A DNA stretch of 64,000 nt from Alphaproteobacteria bacterium (GTDB lineage: Bacteria; Pseudomonadota; Alphaproteobacteria; RF32; CAG-239). The stretch covers positions 1 through 64,000 of the forward strand of contig JAFUSA010000009.1 in assembly GCA_017480745.1 (NCBI GenBank). Reading direction: 5' to 3'. Shown piece by piece: positions 8,571 to 18,150 of this stretch (position 1 is the first letter of the stretch; each line of letters opens with the position of its first letter). Under the pieces are notes generated by a model that had not been told where the DNA came from, made no database searches, and saw nothing but the letters and a program-made list of their open reading frames with translations. The translations under genes were made by a program, and so were the position numbers.

Positions 8571-9209
8571 TTAATGAAACGCTAAATGTAATTCATTATT
8601 GTCAGCCGATGAGCAATATTCAATAGCTGTTTCCAGAGGCATACTTGCGGCACAATGCACATAATAATTAGATGGACCGACTGATGTTTTTTTAGTGATG
8701 CAATTGTTATGTCCTACTTTACCTCCGTATGCAACTCCGCTAAGATTACCTATTGCATATGCCGAAGTTGCGCTCCAATCGTGTGTTGCTAACTCAATAC
8801 ACGCTTCTTGGGGAAGACCGTAGAATATTATAATAAAATCATCTTTGGGCCCGCCATAAAAAAAAGCATAAATACTTGATAATCTTGCCGTTCCGCCATA
8901 CACATTTTCCAAACCGTTTCCTGCTTCATTCCACATCTCATCGGGTACAAGTTTGGCTTTTTGTATTATTTTTCTACCATCATTAGTAACTGAATCTAAT
9001 CCATCATAATTACCTTGACTGGCAAAAAATGTGCGCACATTACCGGCAACAAGGGTTATCTGTTCTATGGTTTTATTGATGCGATATTTAATCATGGCTT
9101 TGGAATATCCGGCAATACCACCAACAGATAGAACACCGATAATAGCTAAAACGCCAAGCATTTCTATCATCGAACGACCGTTTTGATTTTTAATTTCTAA
9201 ATTATTCAT
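8571..9209 (-). CDS. Type IVb pilin-like protein P2
   Basis: 212 residues with a 10-residue leader ending NG, then RSMIEMLGVLAIIG and the family block KYRINKTIEQITLVAGNVRTFFA. The middle and C-terminal domain is rewritten relative to the other copies, but the anchor motifs stay: DEMW, 'EACIELATHDW', 'SMPLETAIEYC' and the ending NNELHLAFH. This C-terminal ending groups it with P3 (NNGFSLLFH) rather than with the FYFDID group. Arg at +1 of the mature protein is unusual. It follows leader A2. Confidence 0.85.
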   Translation of the reverse strand: MNNLEIKNQNGRSMIEMLGVLAIIGVLSVGGIAGYSKAMIKYRINKTIEQITLVAGNVRTFFASQGNYDGLDSVTNDGRKIIQKAKLVPDEMWNEAGNGLENVYGGTARLSSIYAFFYGGPKDDFIIIFYGLPQEACIELATHDWSATSAYAIGNLSGVAYGGKVGHNNCITKKTSVGPSNYYVHCAASMPLETAIEYCSSADNNELHLAFH

Positions 9210-9250
9210 AATTCTATCTCCTTAAATTAAAGATTGACACACAAATTTTT

Positions 9251-9443
9251 GACCGCCAAACGGCGGTCGGGAGAGCTGATAAATCATATTCTTGCAAATG
9301 ATTTCCCTAACCTTTAGGTAAAAACCCTGAACATCCGTTAGAGACTCCCCAACCATGTCGGAGATAAATCATACACTGTAACGATGTTAAAAATTAACAC
9401 CGACAAGAATAAGAGCCTATCAGAGCTCTCGAACCGAAGTTCT
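9251..9443 (-). ncRNA. Structured 5' leader, type A, copy A2
   Basis: Same architecture as A1, upstream of pilin P2. Copy-specific pairs: CGGUGUU/AACAUCG, UCUCUAAC/GUUAGGGA with inner AGG/CCU, and the long-range helix UAUUCUUG/CAAGAAUA into the AUCAU hairpin loop. It ends with GACCGCC-guuu-GGCGGUC (9251-9268), followed by AAAAAUUU rather than a U run. Confidence 0.8.
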
Positions 9444-9477
9444 GATTTTATACTATCATAAAAGTGGCAAATGTCAA
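9444..9477 (-). promoter_or_regulatory. Promoter of leader A2
   Basis: -35 TTGACA (9472-9477), 16-nt spacer, -10 TAGTAT (9450-9455), 6 nt to the leader start. Confidence 0.75.
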
Positions 9478-9584
9478 ACATTTTTTCCTAAAATCAAAAA
9501 AATATTATGGCACAACTGATAAATATATTTGTATTTTTACCAAATATTTGCTATTCATACGATAAAATAAACAAAAAGGAAAAC

Positions 9585-10562
9585 ATGATGTCAGAGCAAA
9601 AAGTTTTAGTAATCGGCGGTGCAGGCTATATAGGTAGCCATGTTGTGCGTGCGCTGTTGCAGAGTGGTTTTGCCGTTACGGTTTATGATAATCTTTCCAC
9701 AGGTCAAAAGATTAATTTGTTTGCTGATGCAGTTTTTGTTGAGGGGGATATTTTAGACACGGTAAAGTTGGAACAAGTGATGTCCGGCGGATTTGATGCT
9801 GTGGTTCATTTAGCCGCCAAAAAAGCCGTTGGTGAATCTATGGAAAATCCGCAACTTTATGCTCGTAACAATATTAACGGCGCGATAAATATTTTTAACG
9901 CCATGGTTAATAACGGAGTTAAAAATGTTGTATTTTCCTCAACTTCCGCCGTTTACGGTTTACCTCAATATTTGCCGCTTGATGAAAAACATCCGGATAA
10001 TCCGATGAGTTTTTACGGCTTTACAAAAATTGAAATTGAACGGGTAATGAATTGGTTTTCTCGTCTTAAAGATTTTAATTATATTGCATTGCGTTATTTT
10101 AATGCTGTGGGATATGCAGCCGACGGTTCAATCAAAGGTAAAGAAATCAACTCGCAAAATCTGTTACCGATTGTAATGGATGTTATTTGCGGTCGGCGTG
10201 AAAAATTGCTCGTTTACGGCAATGATTATGATACACCGGACGGAACATGTATTCGCGATTATATCCACGTGGAAGATTTAGCAACCGCACATGTAGCAGC
10301 CATCAAAAAATTGCTGACCGAAAAGAAATCACATATTATTAATCTTGGTACCGGCAAGGGAACCTCTGTTTTGGAAATTATAAAATCAGTTGAACATGTA
10401 ACCGGCAAAAAAGTTAAATATGAATTTGCGCCCCGTCGTGCCGGAGATCCATCGGTTGTGTATGCTAAAAGTGATTTAGCCGCACAAATTTTGGATTGGC
10501 GAGCAAAATATAAGGATATTGACGAAATAGTTAAAACAATTTGGAATATGGAAGAAAAATAA
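9585..10562 (+). CDS. galE: UDP-glucose 4-epimerase
   Basis: About 325 residues from the chosen start. It is a short-chain dehydrogenase-type epimerase with the NAD loop VIGGAGYIGSHVV at the N-terminus, VVHLAAKKAVGES, the catalytic SSTSAVYG serine block, the YGFTKIEIE Tyr-x3-Lys pair, and DYIHVEDLATAHV. It interconverts UDP-glucose and UDP-galactose for LPS or capsule sugars. The open frame extends 26 codons upstream, but AAAAAGGAAAAC directly before the ATG at 9585 and the Rossmann start a few residues later fix this start. Its stop codon overlaps the start of the TerC-like gene by one base. Confidence 0.9.
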   Translation: MMSEQKVLVIGGAGYIGSHVVRALLQSGFAVTVYDNLSTGQKINLFADAVFVEGDILDTVKLEQVMSGGFDAVVHLAAKKAVGESMENPQLYARNNINGAINIFNAMVNNGVKNVVFSSTSAVYGLPQYLPLDEKHPDNPMSFYGFTKIEIERVMNWFSRLKDFNYIALRYFNAVGYAADGSIKGKEINSQNLLPIVMDVICGRREKLLVYGNDYDTPDGTCIRDYIHVEDLATAHVAAIKKLLTEKKSHIINLGTGKGTSVLEIIKSVEHVTGKKVKYEFAPRRAGDPSVVYAKSDLAAQILDWRAKYKDIDEIVKTIWNMEEK

Positions 10563-11530
10563 TGGAAATGTTAAGCTCTTTTTTTACTCCGCATGAAACC
10601 CTTTCTCAGTTTTGGTTATGGGCTTGTTTCGGAGTAGTTGTTGTTTTGTTGTTAGCGGCCGACTTATTTTGGTTTAATCGTAAAAATGAGGAGCCACATT
10701 TTTGGCATACGCTGTGGATTTGTATAGCTTATGTAGTAGTAGCCTTGTTATTTGGTGTGTTTGTATGGATTGAAGATGGTGCCGATAAAGGTATGGACTA
10801 TTTTACCGGTTATTTGCTTGAAAAAAGCTTATCCATGGACAATATTTTTGTTATGTCAATGATTTTTACTTCATTGGGTGTGCCGAAAATGTATCAGCAT
10901 CGCGTATTATTTTGGGGAATTATGGGTGCCCTGATTATGCGCGGTATTTTAATCGGCATAGGTGATGTTTTGGTTGTAAAGTTTGATTGGATTTTATATC
11001 TGTTTTCGGCTTTTTTGATTTATACCGGTGTGAAGATGCTTTTCATGAAAAAAAGTGAAACCGGCGATATTCGCGACAGCCGGATTTATAAATTTTTGGC
11101 CAAAATATTCCATGTTACTCATGAAATTCGTGGCGAACATTTTTTTATTAAAGAAAACGGAAAACATTATATTACGCCGCTGTTTTTTGCGTTGTTGATT
11201 ATTGAAACCATGGATGTTGTGTTTGCGCTCGACAGTATTCCGGCAATTTTTTTGGTAACCACAGATGTTTATGTGGTATATACCAGTAATATTTTTGCCA
11301 TTTTAGGTTTGCGAGCTTTATATTTTCTGTTGGCGGCAATTATTGATAAGTTTGTGTATTTGAAACCGGCAATATCAATTATTTTGATATTTATAGGTGC
11401 CAAAATTTTCTTGAAAGATACAGCTTTTGAAGTACATGAATGGCAATCACTTACCGTAACGGTTAGTTTATTGGGTGGAGGAATTGTGCTCTCACTGCTA
11501 AAACCAAAAAAGAAAAACGAAAATGCCTGA
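10562..11530 (+). CDS. TerC/Alx-family integral membrane protein
   Basis: About 322 residues with eight or nine hydrophobic helices. Family hallmarks: WIEDGADKGMDYFTGYLLEKSLSMDNIFV (acidic metal-binding residues in membrane helices) and the mirrored second half LLIIETMDVVFALDSIPAIF. Related Alx/MntC-type proteins export manganese or handle metal loading at the inner membrane; the substrate here is inferred. ATG at 10562 overlaps the galE stop (TAATG) and the gene overlaps the next one by 8 nt, so galE, this gene and the phosphatase gene form one operon. Confidence 0.85.
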   Translation: MEMLSSFFTPHETLSQFWLWACFGVVVVLLLAADLFWFNRKNEEPHFWHTLWICIAYVVVALLFGVFVWIEDGADKGMDYFTGYLLEKSLSMDNIFVMSMIFTSLGVPKMYQHRVLFWGIMGALIMRGILIGIGDVLVVKFDWILYLFSAFLIYTGVKMLFMKKSETGDIRDSRIYKFLAKIFHVTHEIRGEHFFIKENGKHYITPLFFALLIIETMDVVFALDSIPAIFLVTTDVYVVYTSNIFAILGLRALYFLLAAIIDKFVYLKPAISIILIFIGAKIFLKDTAFEVHEWQSLTVTVSLLGGGIVLSLLKPKKKNENA

Positions 11531-12077
11531 GGTATATTTAAGTATAGGTCGCCACGAACGTTACGGATATGACACAGCAATAGAACGTATCGGTATGTTG
11601 GAGGCCTATTTAAGCGGGAAGTATTTGAAAAAGTTTTTGCCTAAATGTGAGACGATTTACCATTCGCCATTGGCACGAGCCGCGGAAACTGCGCGTTTTC
11701 AAGCGTTGGGAATGGAATGTTCACACATTTTGCAAATTGATGCGTTGGATGAAGATACGCCAAAATTTACGGTGCAAAAATTTTTGAACGGATTATTGCA
11801 AAATACCACAGACACTGTGCGGTATTATCATTGTGTAACCCACTTACCGGTGATAGAAAAGCTTGGATTACCTTTTTTGGCAGCAGGTGAGATTTGTTTG
11901 CTAACGGCACAAAATTGGCAAGAAATGCTATCGGAAAATTATAGTCTGCAAGTTATTAAAGTTCCGGTGATTCCGGTAGAATTATGGCAAAAATTAAAAT
12001 TAATACCAGAATCTTTAGAGCGTTTGACGGCAAAAGAAATTTATAATCTTGTAAGTAATGCGAAAAATACAGAGTAA
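11523..12077 (+). CDS. Histidine phosphatase superfamily protein (SixA-like)
   Basis: 184 residues. A catalytic-type histidine lies in YLSIGRHERYG (RHG motif with E in place of G), followed by YHSPLARAAETARF, the Arg-containing loop of the family, and a second His in HCVTHLPVIEKLG, as in SixA. Length and lack of signal peptide fit a small cytoplasmic phosphohistidine phosphatase. RHE instead of RHG may change activity. It is the last gene of the galE operon. The type A promoter A3 begins 12 nt after its stop codon. Confidence 0.65.
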   Translation: MPEVYLSIGRHERYGYDTAIERIGMLEAYLSGKYLKKFLPKCETIYHSPLARAAETARFQALGMECSHILQIDALDEDTPKFTVQKFLNGLLQNTTDTVRYYHCVTHLPVIEKLGLPFLAAGEICLLTAQNWQEMLSENYSLQVIKVPVIPVELWQKLKLIPESLERLTAKEIYNLVSNAKNTE

Positions 12078-12089
12078 AAAAATTTTTAT

Positions 12090-12123
12090 TTGACTTTTAC
12101 TTTTTTTATGATATAGTGAAATC
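12090..12123 (+). promoter_or_regulatory. Promoter of leader A3
   Basis: -35 TTGACT (12090-12095), 16-nt spacer, -10 TATAGT (12112-12117), 6 nt to AGAAC at 12124. Confidence 0.75.
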
Positions 12124-12310
12124 AGAACTTCGGTTCGGAGCTGTAGAAAGCTCTTATTGTTCTCGGTGGGTTACACCGTTACTAAATGTAATAATATCTC
12201 CGATTTGGTCGGGGAGTCCGTAGCGAATGTTCAGAGTGTTGACTTAAAGGTTACGGAAATCATTTAGAACAATATGATTTTCTACCTCTCCCGACCGCTG
12301 TTTAGCGGTC
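12124..12310 (+). ncRNA. Structured 5' leader, type A, copy A3
   Basis: Upstream of pilin P3. Helices: GAAC-UUCG-GUUC; GAGC/GCUC; CGGUG/CACCG; CUCCGA/UCGGGGAG; UCCGUA/UACGGA with inner AGU/ACU; AAUCAU/AUGAUU; GACCGC/GCGGUC (12293-12310). The long-range helix pairs 12155-12163 (UAUUGUUCU) with 12266-12274 (AGAACAAUA), 9 bp without mismatch. The Shine-Dalgarno AAGGAGA lies about 30 nt downstream of the last hairpin. Confidence 0.85.
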
Positions 12311-12351
12311 AAAAATTTGTGCGTAAATCTTTAATTTAAGGAGATAGAATT

Positions 12352-13038
12352 ATGAAAAATTTAAATGTAAAAAATCAAAACGGTCGTTCGATGATAGAAA
12401 TGCTTGGTGTTCTTGCTATCATCGGTGTTTTGTCTGTCGGTGGTATCGCCGGATATAGCAAGGCGATGACTAAATATCGCATTAACAAAACTATTGAGCA
12501 AATAACGTTAATTGCTGGAAATATAAGAGCATTTTTTGCCAATCAAGGAAATTATGCGGGATTATCTTCTTCTGATACAGGAAAAGCAATTATTAAAAAA
12601 GCCAAACTTGTGCCCGATGAAATGTTGGAGCTAAATACAGACGGAACAATAAAGCAAATTAATAACGCTTTTGGCGGAAGAGTTTCTTTATCTTTAATTG
12701 GCGGCAATAAGCAAGATTTCGAAATGTATTTAACGAATGTTCCGCAAGAAGCTTGTATTGAACTTTTGACTAAGGATTGGATAACTTCATCTGTATATGC
12801 CATATTCATGGCTGTAGATAATTCACATGGGGACATACCATTATCTATTGGTGGTTCGGGTAGCGCTAGCGATAATTTGAATTTGAGTTATAATAATTGT
12901 GAGAGTAGCTCTTATTCTGGTAAGAATGGTATTCCTGTATCAGTAAAGTTTGTTTGTTCCTCTACATTGCCTCTTGATACCGCTATAACTTGGTGTTCGT
13001 CAAGTGATAATAACGGATTCTCACTACTTTTCCATTGA
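12352..13038 (+). CDS. Type IVb pilin-like protein P3
   Basis: 228 residues. The leader of 11 residues ends NG and is followed by RSMIEMLGVLAIIG and KYRINKTIEQITLIAGNIR. Later motifs are DEML, 'EACIELLTKDW', 'STLPLDTAITWC' and the ending NNGFSLLFH. A serine/glycine-rich variable stretch lies between the DW and LPLD motifs. It is closest in its ending to P2. The gene is alone behind leader A3 and ends at a strong bidirectional hairpin shared with the convergent LD-carboxypeptidase gene. Confidence 0.85.
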   Translation: MKNLNVKNQNGRSMIEMLGVLAIIGVLSVGGIAGYSKAMTKYRINKTIEQITLIAGNIRAFFANQGNYAGLSSSDTGKAIIKKAKLVPDEMLELNTDGTIKQINNAFGGRVSLSLIGGNKQDFEMYLTNVPQEACIELLTKDWITSSVYAIFMAVDNSHGDIPLSIGGSGSASDNLNLSYNNCESSSYSGKNGIPVSVKFVCSSTLPLDTAITWCSSSDNNGFSLLFH

Positions 13039-13065
13039 TTATGATGCTTCACAAAAAAGGAAATC

Positions 13066-13089
13066 GCCGGCGCAACAAAAAGCGCCGGC
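13066..13089. terminator. Bidirectional terminator-like hairpin
   Basis: GCCGGCGC and GCGCCGGC form an 8-bp stem around AACAAAAA, between the convergent pilin P3 and LD-carboxypeptidase genes. Confidence 0.65.
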
Positions 13090-13116
13090 ACATTCTTTTA
13101 CGTAATCAACATTTAT

Positions 13117-14100
13117 TTATTTTTTCAACACAATTTTACCGTTTTTAATAGTAGCTGTTCCACCCAGCGGAATAGTTATAATAGGAGTTGCGTGTCCAAA
13201 ATCTACATTTGCCAAAACCGGAATATTCCTTAATTCAGGTTTACTCTTAATAATAAATTCCAACTGCTCACGGCTCATTTCCGATGATTTTTGGAAACGG
13301 CCTATTACCAACCCTTTAACATTTTTAAAGTCTTCCTGATAACACAATGCTTGTAACTGGCGGTCAAATTCCACCGGATTACCGGCTGATCCATCATCTT
13401 CAATAAACAATATGGTGTTAGGCTTAAATTGCGGACGGTAAGTTGTGCCCAAAAGCAAAATAAATGTGCATAAATTACCGCCGACAATAGTCCCTTCTGC
13501 TTCGCCGTCTTGAATATTCCAATAACCCTCATTTTTAATAAATTCGCGTTTTTCTTGGTCAATAAACCATAAATCATCGCTCCATTCCATCGCTGGTTCG
13601 AGTGCAACCGCTTCATCAGAAAACAGTATTTTTTGTAAATAATTTAGTGTGTATTCACAACCTTTTTGCATTCCGATAGAGCTGTAATGCGGACCGTAAT
13701 AAACTTCTAATCCGGTTTTGGCGTTTATAGCGTTTAACAAAGACGTAATATCGGAAAATCCGCAAATGATTTTCGGATTTTGCTTAATCACATCATAATC
13801 CAAAAGTTCAATAATTTGGTTAGAGTTAAAACCGCCGATAACCGTAAAAATTGCCTTTACCGATTTATCCTTAAAAGCATACATCACATCGTCGGCTCTA
13901 TCTTTGGCGTTCCATGAACCGAACATATCCCAATTTTCATCTTTGGTATTTGGGGCAAAAACAACTTCCAACCCCATGGCTTTGAAACGTTCAGTTGCAA
14001 TCTTGCGGCAATCTTGACCGATTAATTTCAATCCGCGCGCCGGTGCAACAACCATAATTTTATCGCCTTTTTGCAATTTATTAGGAATAATTTTCTGCAT
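13117..14100 (-). CDS. LD-carboxypeptidase, peptidase family S66 (LdcA/MccF-like)
   Basis: 327 residues. N-terminal GDKIMVVAPARG and the nucleophile elbow ICGFSDITSLLNAI (Ser in GFSD) match S66 serine peptidases. AIFTVIGGFNSNQI is the usual substrate-cleft loop, and a C-terminal GHATPIITIPLGGTA carries the catalytic His. LdcA members remove the terminal D-Ala from tetrapeptides during murein recycling, while MccF members cleave acylated aminoacyl-AMP; sequence alone does not decide between them. It overlaps the upstream phosphatase-QueH gene by one base, third in the uvrA operon. AmpG at 32.8 kb is another murein-recycling gene. Confidence 0.8.
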   Translation of the reverse strand: MQKIIPNKLQKGDKIMVVAPARGLKLIGQDCRKIATERFKAMGLEVVFAPNTKDENWDMFGSWNAKDRADDVMYAFKDKSVKAIFTVIGGFNSNQIIELLDYDVIKQNPKIICGFSDITSLLNAINAKTGLEVYYGPHYSSIGMQKGCEYTLNYLQKILFSDEAVALEPAMEWSDDLWFIDQEKREFIKNEGYWNIQDGEAEGTIVGGNLCTFILLLGTTYRPQFKPNTILFIEDDGSAGNPVEFDRQLQALCYQEDFKNVKGLVIGRFQKSSEMSREQLEFIIKSKPELRNIPVLANVDFGHATPIITIPLGGTATIKNGKIVLKK

Positions 14101-15212
14101 TAGTTTTCTCCTTTATCATTAAAACGCGGCTTGCAACCGCAATAATCTTGATTATACAAATTCAATTCTTTTATTAAGTGTTGCCGCAAATCCTGCATAC
14201 CGTTTTTACGCCCTTCAATTTCAACATACGGTATGGTAGTTTCGGCGGCGGCGGCAAAAGCCGCTTCATTCACTTGTGCCAAATTTTTCCAGCGTGATAC
14301 GCCTAATACCGAAGCAACTGCGGTGAAGCCGTTATGTTTGGCGTATTCCATGGCGCGTTTAAGACGCATTTTAAAACAAACCGAACAGCGCTTGCCGCGT
14401 TCCGGTTCGTTTTCTAAACCTTTGGTTAACGCACACCAGCGCTCATTGTCATATTCTAATTCAACAAAATCAACCCCATATTGCCGACAAACACGTTCAT
14501 TTTCATCTCGGCGCTTGGTGTATTCCGCATACGGGCGAATATTCGGATTATAAAACACAACGCTGAAATCTTTCTTTTGTTCCGCCAATGTTTTAATAAC
14601 AGCGCAAGAACAAGGAGCACAGCAGGAAAGCAATAGTATTTTCTCGACCAATGTTAGCTTACCATCTTCATAAACAAATTCAAAAATCGCTCCGTTAGGC
14701 ATCCCTTGAATAAAGTTACCAGCCATCCAATTCATCAAACGCGCGATGGCACTATGCGTAACCAACAAAATATTATCTGCTTTTTCGTTAGTACAAATAT
14801 CTTGCAATGCGTTTAAAATACGCGCACGAATTTGAGTTTTACTTTCACCCTCATCATAATGCGCATCATCATATTTTGCCTCCGGACTGCACCATGCCGG
14901 ATATATATTCCATGTTTTTACCTCCGACATTAATTGTCCTTCCGCTACGCCGAAATTTCCTTCTATTAAGCCTTCGTGCTCATGTATCGGTAAATTTAAT
15001 GCTTCTGAGATAATTGCGGCCGTTTCGGCGGCGCGTTTGAGTGGACTTGAATATATAGCACCGATATTTTTATTTTGTAGATTCAGCTTAATTTCCTCAG
15101 CCTGCTTAATCCCCTGCAGATTAAGCCCGATGTTGCATTTCTGTCCCTGACATATACCTTTGGCATTATAATCTGTTTGCCCGTGACGTATAATAAATAA
15201 GCGCTTGCTCAT
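14100..15212 (-). CDS. Fusion of histidine phosphatase and epoxyqueuosine reductase QueH
   Basis: 370 residues in one uninterrupted frame. Residues 1-190 are a phosphoglycerate-mutase-like histidine phosphatase: [10 protein letters not shown] (catalytic His 10), [11 protein letters not shown], a [11 protein letters not shown] acid loop and [10 protein letters not shown] (second His, 153). Residues 192-370 are QueH: SCCAPCS (Cys 197, 198 and 201), [23 protein letters not shown] (276 and 279) and a final DYCGC (358 and 360). QueH reduces epoxyqueuosine to queuosine in the tRNA wobble position. Fusion to a phosphatase is unusual; the partner could be a queuosine-salvage or nucleotide phosphatase, but that is inference. 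ATGA overlap with the uvrA stop and a 1-nt overlap with the next gene show an operon. Confidence 0.85.
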   Translation of the reverse strand: MSKRLFIIRHGQTDYNAKGICQGQKCNIGLNLQGIKQAEEIKLNLQNKNIGAIYSSPLKRAAETAAIISEALNLPIHEHEGLIEGNFGVAEGQLMSEVKTWNIYPAWCSPEAKYDDAHYDEGESKTQIRARILNALQDICTNEKADNILLVTHSAIARLMNWMAGNFIQGMPNGAIFEFVYEDGKLTLVEKILLLSCCAPCSCAVIKTLAEQKKDFSVVFYNPNIRPYAEYTKRRDENERVCRQYGVDFVELEYDNERWCALTKGLENEPERGKRCSVCFKMRLKRAMEYAKHNGFTAVASVLGVSRWKNLAQVNEAAFAAAAETTIPYVEIEGRKNGMQDLRQHLIKELNLYNQDYCGCKPRFNDKGEN

Positions 15213-18028
15213 GCTAACTTACCTTTCAAATATTTGCCGGTAAAACTGCGTTTATTTTTTGCCACTTCTTCCGGCGTGCCGGTAGCTACAATTTCTCCGC
15301 CACCATCGCCGCCTTCCGGCCCCACGTCAATAATATAATCGGCAACTTTTATAACATCTAAATTATGCTCAATAACTACAACCGTATTCCCCTGTTCCAC
15401 TAACATTTGCAACACATCAAGCAGATGTTTTATATCTTCAAAATGCAAACCGGTAGTCGGCTCATCTAAAATATAAAGCGTTTTTCCGGTTGCTTTTTTG
15501 CTCAGCTCTTTTGAAAGTTTAATACGCTGGGCTTCACCGCCTGAAAGAGTCGGCGCCGGTTGTCCTAATTTAACATATCCCAAACCGACACGACGCAATA
15601 AATCCAGACGGCGTTTGATGGCCGGTATATTCTCAAAAAATTTATAGGCATCATCAATCGTCATATCCAAAACATCGGCTATTGATTTATCCTTAAATTT
15701 AACTTCAAGTGTTTCGCGGTTATAACGTGTTCCGTGACAAGCATCGCAAGGAACATACACATCAGGCAAAAAGTTCATTTCAATTTTCATCACGCCGTCA
15801 CCCTTGCAGGCTTCGCAGCGTCCGCCCTGCACATTAAAGGAAAAATATCCCGAAGTATAGCCTCGCGCTTTGGCTTCCGGTAATTCGGCAAACCAATCAC
15901 GAATGTTGGTAAATACACCGGTATAAGTTGCAGGATTAGAACGAGGCGTGCGTCCTATCGGCGACTGGTCAATATCAATAACTTTATCAATATTTTGCAA
16001 ACCGATAAGTTTATCGTATGGTCCAGGTGGAACTCGGCTACCGTTCATCTCTTTATCAACTGCCTTAAACAATGTTTCTAAAATCAGTGATGATTTGCCG
16101 CTACCGGAAATACCGGTAACACAAGTTAAAGTTCCAAGAGGTATTTTGACATTTACATTTTTTAAATTATTAGTTCGAGCCCCCCGCAATTCCAAAAATT
16201 TTCCATTGCCTTTACGTCGTAGGTTTGGCACAGCTATATATTTTTCACCGTTCAAATATTTGGCTGTTAAACTGTTTGGATTTTTCAGCACTTCTTCAAC
16301 GGTTCCGGCGGCAGTAACTTCTCCGCCTTTTGAACCGGCAAGAGGCCCCATATCAACCAAATAATCGGCCGCGCGCATAGCATCTTCGTCATGTTCTACC
16401 ACAATTACTGTATTACCTATATCACGCAAACGATTTAAACTGGCGAGCAATTTATCATTATCGCGCTGATGCAAACCGATAGACGGCTCATCCAAAACAT
16501 ACATAACTCCGGTTAAGCCGGTGCCTATTTGCGAAGCCAAACGAATACGTTGCGCTTCGCCACCGGAAAGTGTCCCCGACTGGCGCGACAAAGTCAGATA
16601 ATCCAAACCGACATTGTTCAAAAAGCTTAATCGCTCATAAATTTCTTTAACTATTTTGCGGGCAATTTCACGCTTTTGCGGAGTAAGCTGTTCCTCTATG
16701 GCGGCAAACCAAGGTAAAGCTTGCTTAATAGACATATTTGATGCTTCAATAATATCTTTGCCGCAAATTTTAACCGCTAAGGCTTCCGGTTTTAAACGTT
16801 TACCGTGACAAACTTCACACGGAGCCGCCGATTGATAATGCGAAAGTTCTTCGCGCACCACCGCTGAATCCGTTTCCATAAAACGACGTTCCATATTGGG
16901 AATAACCCCCTCAAAAGGTTTATCGGTTACCCATTTGGAATAAACCATTGGCACACATCGATTGCCTGAACCATATAAAATTGTTTCCTGCGCATAAGCC
17001 GGCAAGTCTTTCCACGGAGTTTTGTTTGATACTTCCAAAAAATCGCATAAAGAATTTAGTGTTTGCCGATAAAAAATTGAATGACTGCTGACAGACCACG
17101 GAGCTATTGCCCCTCCTGCTAAACTCAGGTTTTCATTAGGAACTACTAATTCCGGATCCATAAACAAACTTGCACCCAAACCACCACAACGCGGGCATGC
17201 TCCCTGCGGATTATTAAAGGAAAACAGACGCGGCTCAATTTCTTCAATCGTAAACCCTGAAACAGGACAAGCAAATTTAGAAGAAAAAGTAAGACGCGAT
17301 TTATCGGCCATATTTTCCACATATAAAAGTCCGTCGCTCAATTTCAGAGCAGTTTCCACCGATTGTGCCAAACGTGTGGCAATACCGTCTTTAATTATGA
17401 TTCTATCAACCACAACTTCAATGTTGTGCTTTATGTTTTTATTTAACTCCGGCAGATCATCTATGTTATATATTTCACCATCAATATCTAAGCGCTGAAA
17501 GCCTTTTTTTTGCAACTCGGCAAATTCTTTTTTGAACTCTCCTTTTTTGCCACGAGCGATCGGTGCCAACAAAACAATTTTACTACCCTGCGGTAATTCC
17601 AAAATTTTATCCACCATTTGCGAAGAAGACTGCGCTTCAATAGGTAATCCGGTTGCCGGAGAATAAGGAGTTCCCGCTCGTGCCCACAAAAGGCGCATAT
17701 AATCATAAATTTCAGTAATAGTGCCAACGGTGGAACGCGGATTATGCGAAACTGTTTTTTGCTCAATAGAAATTGCCGGAGATAAACCTTCTATGGAATC
17801 AACATCAGGTTTGTTCATCAAATCTAAAAATTGGCGAGCATAAACCGATAAACTTTCCACATAGCGTCGTTGTCCTTCGGCATAAATTGTATCAAAAGCC
17901 AGCGATGATTTTCCGGAACCGGAAAGACCGGTAATAACCGTTAATTTGTTTTTGGGAATATTTACATTGATATTTTTTAAATTATGCTGTCGCGCACCTT
18001 TAATTTCTATAAATTTACTCTCGGCCAT
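15209..18028 (-). CDS. uvrA: Excinuclease ABC subunit A
   Basis: About 939 residues from the chosen ATG. Two ABC ATPase halves: Walker [18 protein letters not shown] and [17 protein letters not shown], signatures LSGGEAQRI (twice), [14 protein letters not shown] and [14 protein letters not shown]. Zinc modules CPRCGGLG and CEACKGDG...[10 protein letters not shown] lie in the inserted regions. It is the damage-sensing subunit of nucleotide excision repair. The frame continues 18 codons upstream, but GGAGAAAAA precedes the ATG at 18028 and family members start near this [13 protein letters not shown]. It leads a three-gene operon with the QueH fusion and the LD-carboxypeptidase. Confidence 0.95.
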   Translation of the reverse strand: MAESKFIEIKGARQHNLKNINVNIPKNKLTVITGLSGSGKSSLAFDTIYAEGQRRYVESLSVYARQFLDLMNKPDVDSIEGLSPAISIEQKTVSHNPRSTVGTITEIYDYMRLLWARAGTPYSPATGLPIEAQSSSQMVDKILELPQGSKIVLLAPIARGKKGEFKKEFAELQKKGFQRLDIDGEIYNIDDLPELNKNIKHNIEVVVDRIIIKDGIATRLAQSVETALKLSDGLLYVENMADKSRLTFSSKFACPVSGFTIEEIEPRLFSFNNPQGACPRCGGLGASLFMDPELVVPNENLSLAGGAIAPWSVSSHSIFYRQTLNSLCDFLEVSNKTPWKDLPAYAQETILYGSGNRCVPMVYSKWVTDKPFEGVIPNMERRFMETDSAVVREELSHYQSAAPCEVCHGKRLKPEALAVKICGKDIIEASNMSIKQALPWFAAIEEQLTPQKREIARKIVKEIYERLSFLNNVGLDYLTLSRQSGTLSGGEAQRIRLASQIGTGLTGVMYVLDEPSIGLHQRDNDKLLASLNRLRDIGNTVIVVEHDEDAMRAADYLVDMGPLAGSKGGEVTAAGTVEEVLKNPNSLTAKYLNGEKYIAVPNLRRKGNGKFLELRGARTNNLKNVNVKIPLGTLTCVTGISGSGKSSLILETLFKAVDKEMNGSRVPPGPYDKLIGLQNIDKVIDIDQSPIGRTPRSNPATYTGVFTNIRDWFAELPEAKARGYTSGYFSFNVQGGRCEACKGDGVMKIEMNFLPDVYVPCDACHGTRYNRETLEVKFKDKSIADVLDMTIDDAYKFFENIPAIKRRLDLLRRVGLGYVKLGQPAPTLSGGEAQRIKLSKELSKKATGKTLYILDEPTTGLHFEDIKHLLDVLQMLVEQGNTVVVIEHNLDVIKVADYIIDVGPEGGDGGGEIVATGTPEEVAKNKRSFTGKYLKGKLA

Positions 18029-18150
18029 TTTTTTCTCCAATGGATACAGATATAAACTATTCCCCAAAAATAAGCAACCCATTAATAAGATATTGCAATT
18101 AATATTTTTTTGTTATATTGATAAGATGTTTAATAAGCAGAATAAAAGCT

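Noticed and set aside
12352-13038. Diversity-generating retroelement acting on pilin C-termini
   Set aside because: The paralogues vary throughout, not only at adenine positions; no reverse transcriptase or template repeat is present in the window.
15948-16364. Long frame on the plus strand opposite uvrA
   Set aside because: A shadow of the conserved uvrA coding strand; no ribosome site or recognisable product.
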